This document shows positions 13,610 through 13,995 of a stretch of DNA of 13,995 nt, piece by piece; the stretch's first letter is position 1, and each line of letters begins with the position of its first letter. The stretch covers positions 1 through 13,995 of the forward strand of contig JBQTIP010000133.1 in the NCBI GenBank assembly GCA_052388025.1, given 5' to 3'. The stretch comes from JBQTIP01 sp052388025 (GTDB lineage Bacteria; Actinomycetota; UBA4738; HRBIN12). Made by a program: the position numbers and the translations under genes. Under the pieces are notes generated by a model. That model saw only the letters and a list, made by a program, of their open reading frames with translations. It was not told the DNA's origin and searched no databases.

Positions 13610-13995
13610 TCGACTCGCTTGACTTCATGCCACGGCGGACGGGTATGTGTGCATCTTCTCGAACTCGATCGGCGAGTGCATCCCGAGGGAGGAGTGTCGA
13701 CGGCTCCGGTTGTAGAAGCCCTCGATGAAGCCGAACACGGCCATGCGCGCCTCGGTGCGGTTGCGGAAGGTGCTCCGATCGATCAGCTCGCACTCGAGGG
13801 TGGCGAAGAAGCTCTCCGCAAGAGCGTTGTCGTATGCGTCCCCCACGGAGCCCATCGAGGGAGCGATCCCGGCCCCCACATACTGACTATCGGAGTGGTG
13901 CAGGAGGCCCCGCGCGGGACGGCGGTTCGCGATCGCCATCTCCAGGGCCTCGAGCACGAGCTCGGTACGCAGGTGGTCGCGCATGCACCAGCCGA
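13586..13995 (-). mobile_element. Right end of an IS3-family insertion sequence (truncated by window edge)
   Basis: The element is seen from its orfB-proximal end. A TG-starting terminal sequence with GTTCCCCGGG (about 13586-13610) is followed by the 3' end of an IS3-type integrase-core transposase reading out of the window. The other end, orfA and the target duplication lie beyond 13995. The terminal boundary is inferred from the repeat, not proven by comparison with a full copy. Confidence 0.65.
13625..13995 (-). CDS. IS3-family transposase OrfB, integrase-core C-terminal part (internally deleted)
   Basis: The frame is open from the window edge (GWCMRDHLRTELVLEALEMA) to a TGA at 13625-13627. 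It reads HHSDSQYVGAGIAPSMGSVG, then DAYDNALAESFFATLECELI and FIEGFYNRSRRHSSLGMHSPIEFE. These are the rve-core signatures of IS3-family OrfB: the second catalytic Asp in HHSD, the catalytic Glu in AESFF and the closing RRHSSLG. The family normally has 35 residues between that Asp and Glu (HHSDRGSQY, then a helix, then AGI-x-PSMG). Here there are only 24: the helix segment after SQY is missing, an in-frame loss of about 33 nt. The reading frame is otherwise clean. An enzyme with such a gap is probably inactive. The first catalytic Asp and the N-terminus are outside the window. Confidence 0.85.
   Translation of the reverse strand, partial: GWCMRDHLRTELVLEALEMAIANRRPARGLLHHSDSQYVGAGIAPSMGSVGDAYDNALAESFFATLECELIDRSTFRNRTEARMAVFGFIEGFYNRSRRHSSLGMHSPIEFEKMHTYPSAVA

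Noticed and set aside
1..13995. tRNA, rRNA and CRISPR array
   Set aside because: No cloverleaf with a proper TTC arm, no rRNA signature and no evenly spaced direct repeats were found by eye on either strand.

Overview
The window is GC-rich bacterial DNA with tightly packed genes. It has Shine-Dalgarno starts alongside at least one and perhaps two leaderless-looking starts, two lipoproteins, a zinc-ribbon/adenylate-cyclase/ATPase giant, and a fused inositol-phosphate cytidylyltransferase/CDP-alcohol phosphotransferase. Together these suggest a deep-branching Actinomycetota (Thermoleophilia-, Acidimicrobiia- or Rubrobacter-like) or a neighbouring soil phylum. That placement is inferred from gene content and style only; there is no rRNA or other marker here.

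Region 1 (1-2288). A membrane-protein gene runs leftward off the window edge. It is divergent from a cupin with a C-terminal zinc ribbon, and the shared intergenic region holds an inverted repeat and candidate promoters. The cupin gene converges on a lipoprotein with a PD40/TolB-type beta-propeller.

Region 2 (2319-3266) is a decayed protease locus. It holds the 3' end of a papain-like (C1) protease on the minus strand and the 3' end of a thermolysin-like (M4) protease on the plus strand. They are joined head to head at about 2540, and both lack their N-terminal halves. The M4 remnant also carries a frameshift. Directly downstream is an intact emfourin-type M4-protease inhibitor, now without a functional partner. 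One deletion across two divergent protease genes would explain the layout.

Region 3 (3343-6485). A two-gene minus-strand operon (ATP-grasp ligase, then a FIST-domain protein, with an ATGA overlap) is divergent from an NfuA-type iron-sulfur carrier. The intergenic region has a symmetric -10 element readable on both strands, and the ATP-grasp gene looks leaderless.

Region 4 (6486-9576). A well-formed promoter drives the inositol-1-phosphate cytidylyltransferase/DIPP-synthase fusion. It is followed by a large two-domain lipoprotein of unknown function.

Region 5 (9577-13995). A 1174-residue signalling protein combines a double zinc ribbon, a class III adenylate cyclase, an AAA/STAND ATPase and TPRs. 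After a gene-free stretch comes the end of an IS3-family element. Its transposase has a shortened D-to-E spacing and its terminal sequence is duplicated in tandem, so this copy is probably dead. No tRNA, rRNA or CRISPR array was recognised.
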